From: Aureobasidium sp. EXF-3400 | Lineage: Eukaryota; Ascomycota; Dothideomycetes; Dothideales; Saccotheciaceae | NCBI GenBank assembly: GCA_024195585.1 | Contig: SWBL01000581.1 | Coordinates: forward strand, 1-18,813 | Direction: 5' to 3' | DNA length: 18,813 nt | Shown here: piece after piece, positions 16,102-18,813 of the stretch | Layout of the letters: each line of letters starts with the position of its first letter | Numbering within the stretch: the first letter of the stretch is position 1 | Position numbers and translations under genes: made by a program | Notes under the pieces: model-generated | Seen by the model: the letters and a program-made list of their open reading frames with translations, nothing else | What the model was told of the DNA's origin: nothing | Databases searched by the model: none

Positions 16102-18813
16102 TGAACAAAGGATATCTATGGGTGAGCAAGAGTCATGTGCGTCCATAGTGACTCTAGTCAGGGACAGCTCATTTAGCGCTCCTTCAACCATTACCACGTC
16201 GTCGGATGTGCAAGAAGGCTATCCAGTGCACTTCAATGTAGCTTTGTTCAATGAGGATAATTGGGATATCCGACTTTGTGAGCTTCTCTCAACGATAATC
16301 ACACGAAAACTTAGTCCATCTCGTCTGGTCCGGTGCGCGCATCAGTTCAGCGATGCCATAGTCTTCCTTGCCGCAAACCTCTCATCTGCGATCACACTGT
16401 ACCTAAGATGGCTGGCTTGCTGTTCGCTATCCAGCGAGAACACCTCTTCCAGACCAGTGGCCGAGATTGTCATACCAAACGTCTCATTAACTCTCGACGA
16501 ATTTGTGCGACAGTGCGCCAACCGGTCTGAAGCTGGAGATCTCACGAGCGGTCAGATAAAGACCCAATCTTTCGACAACATACATATCAAACGAGTCAAT
16601 CATGTGGAGTGGGTTCACTATCCTCTACCAGGAACGGATACCGAAAGTATAGCATGGAAGCACATACGTGACGCTCATAGAAGCACCCGGCGGTTGCGTT
16701 GTCACCAGGGTAGACTGTGGGACATCTTCGAATTTCAGATGTTGGCTTCCGCCTGGGAAGCGACCGGATGTATGCCTGAAGATGCTACCCTCTTCACCAA
16801 ACCACTGTCTCCGAGCATGTGGTCGCTTGCCGACGCTTTGGCAAGAAGAGTCAGCGACAGTAAAAAAGCTACACAAACGATCGGCGAAAACTTCGACACA
16901 GTCTTGACTAGAACGATCTCCATCGTCGGTACATATTTGACGCGCCATTCCTTCAATTCGCGGCATTGGACTGCTGGTGGAGGGTGTTCTAAGCCAAATG
17001 AATTTGCTCACAAACAGTTCATCTTGCGATACCAGCCATTTGTTCAAGATGTCGTGAAGGGTCTTATGGTGGATCGCGACTATCCATTGTCTGCTCTCGG
17101 CAATGAGTATTGTTCTATGCAAGCCGTTGAACACATGATACGAGATCGTTGGCTCCAAAGTTCGAGAGAAGCCTACACGTCTTGCACCAGCATCCTAGAG
17201 GCAGCCAAGCTTCACATACGCAACCTACGACCACATCGTGCTCATCTCTCAGATTTGGGGTTTGAAAGCAATTGTGCAGCCTGTATGTTGGAACCTTGGA
17301 CTCATCTATTACCGTGTGGGCATGGCCTCTGCACAGTCTGTTTGAGGGCTTGCTGGGGCCAGGTTTTGGACGGCTGTCGTGTGCAAGTGGACGAATGTGC
17401 GATCTGCGAAGCCGACATAGGGCCGCAATGCATCCGGAATTTCGTGCCTCCCACGGCCGCTACACGAGTGTTGGCTCTAGATGGCGGCGGTGTCAAGGGC
17501 ATGGTACAGCTCGAAGTCCTCGCTCATTTGCTCAAAGAGATCGGACTTGGTGAAGAAGTCCATCTCTCTACATACTTTGACCTCATGGTCGGAAGTAGTA
17601 TAGGTACCCGAAGTCTTTCCCTTCTAGTCTGCCTGTTAGTTCTTATCAATGCTGACAATAGTCAGGTGGCATCTGCGCATTGGGTCTCGGAACAAGAGGC
17701 TGGTCGCTGCAAGAATGTAGGGAAAAATTCTTGCAATTCAGCCAGCAGATTTTCGCACCCAAAAGTCGATATGCACGATTTTTGTCACGTATCACAAGCG
17801 GCTGGTTCGACGTATTAGTGAACGCTTTCAGGCTGACCTTCTTCAACGGTATCTATGATTCTGGCCCGATGGACACAATCCTTAGAGAGAGCTTTGGAGA
17901 CTCCTCATACATGATTCAACCAGATTCTCAACACCACACTAAGGTCGCCGTGGTCGTCAACGAAGCTTCAAGCTCCGAAACGACGATATTCTCGAACTAC
18001 AACAAATTGCATCACCCAAAGACGGAGTGCTACGCATGGCCTGCGACTGACAGTCACTACCAGGCACTTAAGATATGGCAGGCGTAAGTAGAAACGCGAG
18101 ATGGAGCTTGTGTGAGATCATCACTCACTAATTGGCATAGGGCTCGGGCGACTTCGGCTGCACCTGGGTATTTTGCTTGTTCCCAATCTGATAACTGCTA
18201 CATTTCTTGCTGACTTGACCTCCCCAGATTCTGGAACCCGATCTCATTGTTGGGTAAATCATACCAAGACGGCGGTTTGAGCTACAATAACCCGTGCGCC
18301 ATTGCGATCAATGAGGGCAATTTGCTTGCAACGTCTCGTCACAACAAACAGATCATTATATCAGTAGGATGTGGACGCCTCTACACACCACCTCTAATAC
18401 AGACGTCAGTCTTCAGAAGGTTTATCAGAGTTTTCGAAGAAACTCTCAACGCACAGAGACAGCACGAAGCTGTGAAACTGCTTACTAAGGACGGGATGAT
18501 GGACCTGATACGGCTCAACCCGAAGTTGGACTTACACGATGTGACGCTGGACGACATCTCGTCAGTATCCTCGCTTAGTGCATCTGTTGAAGCGGCCTTC
18601 ACATCGTGCTCAGCCAGACAGTTTATGCTTGACGCAAAGTCCGCAGCGAGACGACTTCTTGCTTCACTCTTTTACTTTGAGCTTGATTGGAAGCTTCGTA
18701 AGTCGGACGGCAAAGGTAAAACAATGCAAAAGGGGTTCGTCCGGACACGCCTGAGAAGAGAAGAGTTCGAGTCACTTCGCGCAAGGTATCCAGATGTTCA
18801 CTTCAGAATAGGC
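16085..18813 (+). CDS. RING-finger/patatin-like phospholipase fusion (3' end beyond window)
   Basis: Exons 16085-17603, 17666-18083, 18141-18167 and 18228 to the window edge give 850 residues so far. Residues 1-390 are unrecognised and partly helical. Residues 397-441 form a complete C3HC4 RING (C397, C400, C411, H413, C416, C419, C438, C441), the fold of many ubiquitin E3 ligases. The patatin domain starts about 20 residues later: LALDGGGVKG (oxyanion loop, 464-473), GSSIG (nucleophile S505), LGTRGWSLQEC, ARATSAAPGFWNP and DGG with catalytic D669, so the Ser-Asp dyad of a lipid acyl hydrolase is present. The C-terminal tail contains basic helices and stays open to the last base. The first ATG of the frame has a good context (ACAATG). 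The product may link ubiquitin transfer with membrane-lipid hydrolysis; substrate and location are unknown. Confidence 0.92.
17604..17665 (+). other. Intron 1 of the RING-patatin gene
   Basis: The intron is 62 nt, with a GTACCC donor, GCTGAC branch site and GTCAG acceptor, in phase 1. It splits the last Gly codon of GxSxG, and removing it gives GSSIGGICALGLG, the expected patatin sequence. Without splicing, the frame would run to a stop at 17816-17818 and lose the catalytic Asp. Confidence 0.85.
18084..18140 (+). other. Intron 2 of the RING-patatin gene
   Basis: The intron is 57 nt, with a GTAAGT donor, a CACTAAT branch-like site and a GCATAG acceptor, in phase 2. Removal joins KIWQA to ARATSAAP, the conserved patatin segment. 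Confidence 0.85.
18168..18227 (+). other. Intron 3 of the RING-patatin gene
   Basis: The intron is 60 nt, with GTATTT as donor, TGCTGAC as branch site and CCCCAG as acceptor. Together with intron 2 it isolates a 27-nt exon (18141-18167) encoding nine residues. Reading through it instead meets TGA within 15 codons. Confidence 0.8.

Noticed and set aside
16625..17158. 177-codon minus-strand frame inside the RING-patatin gene
   Set aside because: It is antisense to a coding exon of a gene with strong domain evidence, and has no recognisable features of its own.
1..18813. Search for tRNA, rRNA, CRISPR arrays, transposase motifs and long terminal or inverted repeats
   Set aside because: No candidate was recognised by eye. 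Degenerate or short elements could have been missed without a repeat or covariance search.

Overview
The window looks like nuclear DNA of a filamentous ascomycete (Pezizomycotina; I cannot place it more precisely). Four things point this way. Genes are monocistronic, on both strands, and separated by long spacers. Where homology forces a splice, introns are short (57-62 nt) with GT...AG ends and CTRAC-like branch sites. Several families are typical of these fungi: a DUF3431 type II membrane protein, a stand-alone molybdenum-cofactor-sulfurase-like enzyme, an SP-RING/MIZ protein, G1-cyclin-like proteins and a patatin-like lipase. No bacterial operon, tRNA, rRNA, CRISPR or intact transposon was seen.

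Layout. Positions 1-6.5 kb are gene-poor and hold two tandem, minus-strand, cyclin-like paralogues (2772-3725 and 5019-5935). Each has one intron at the same place, next to the LQPE-[IL]-G-W start of the cyclin box. Two weak orphan reading frames (247-594 and 1655-2155) lie downstream of them. Positions 7087-9006 (+) encode a class V aminotransferase of the Moco sulfurase type with no MOSC domain. Positions 9763-11195 (+) encode a probable two-exon SP-RING (SUMO E3 type) protein. Positions 11.2-14.1 kb are mostly unassigned apart from a possible F-box-like protein (12654-13358, +). DUF3431 (14137-15288, -) and a RING-finger/patatin fusion (16085 to beyond the window end, +) are transcribed divergently. 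The roughly 0.8 kb spacer between them contains a perfect CRE palindrome.

The genes do not form an obvious pathway. Three neighbours carry domains linked to ubiquitin or SUMO (possible F-box, SP-RING, RING) and two are cell-cycle-like cyclins, but I regard a common function as speculation. The most unusual item is the RING-patatin protein. A complete C3HC4 RING sits about 24 residues before the DGGGVKG oxyanion loop, and one intron splits the GxSxG nucleophile motif. The next most interesting are the diverged tandem cyclins and the MOSC-less Moco sulfurase.

Most intron and start assignments are read by eye from splice signals and remembered family motifs, not from alignments or transcripts.
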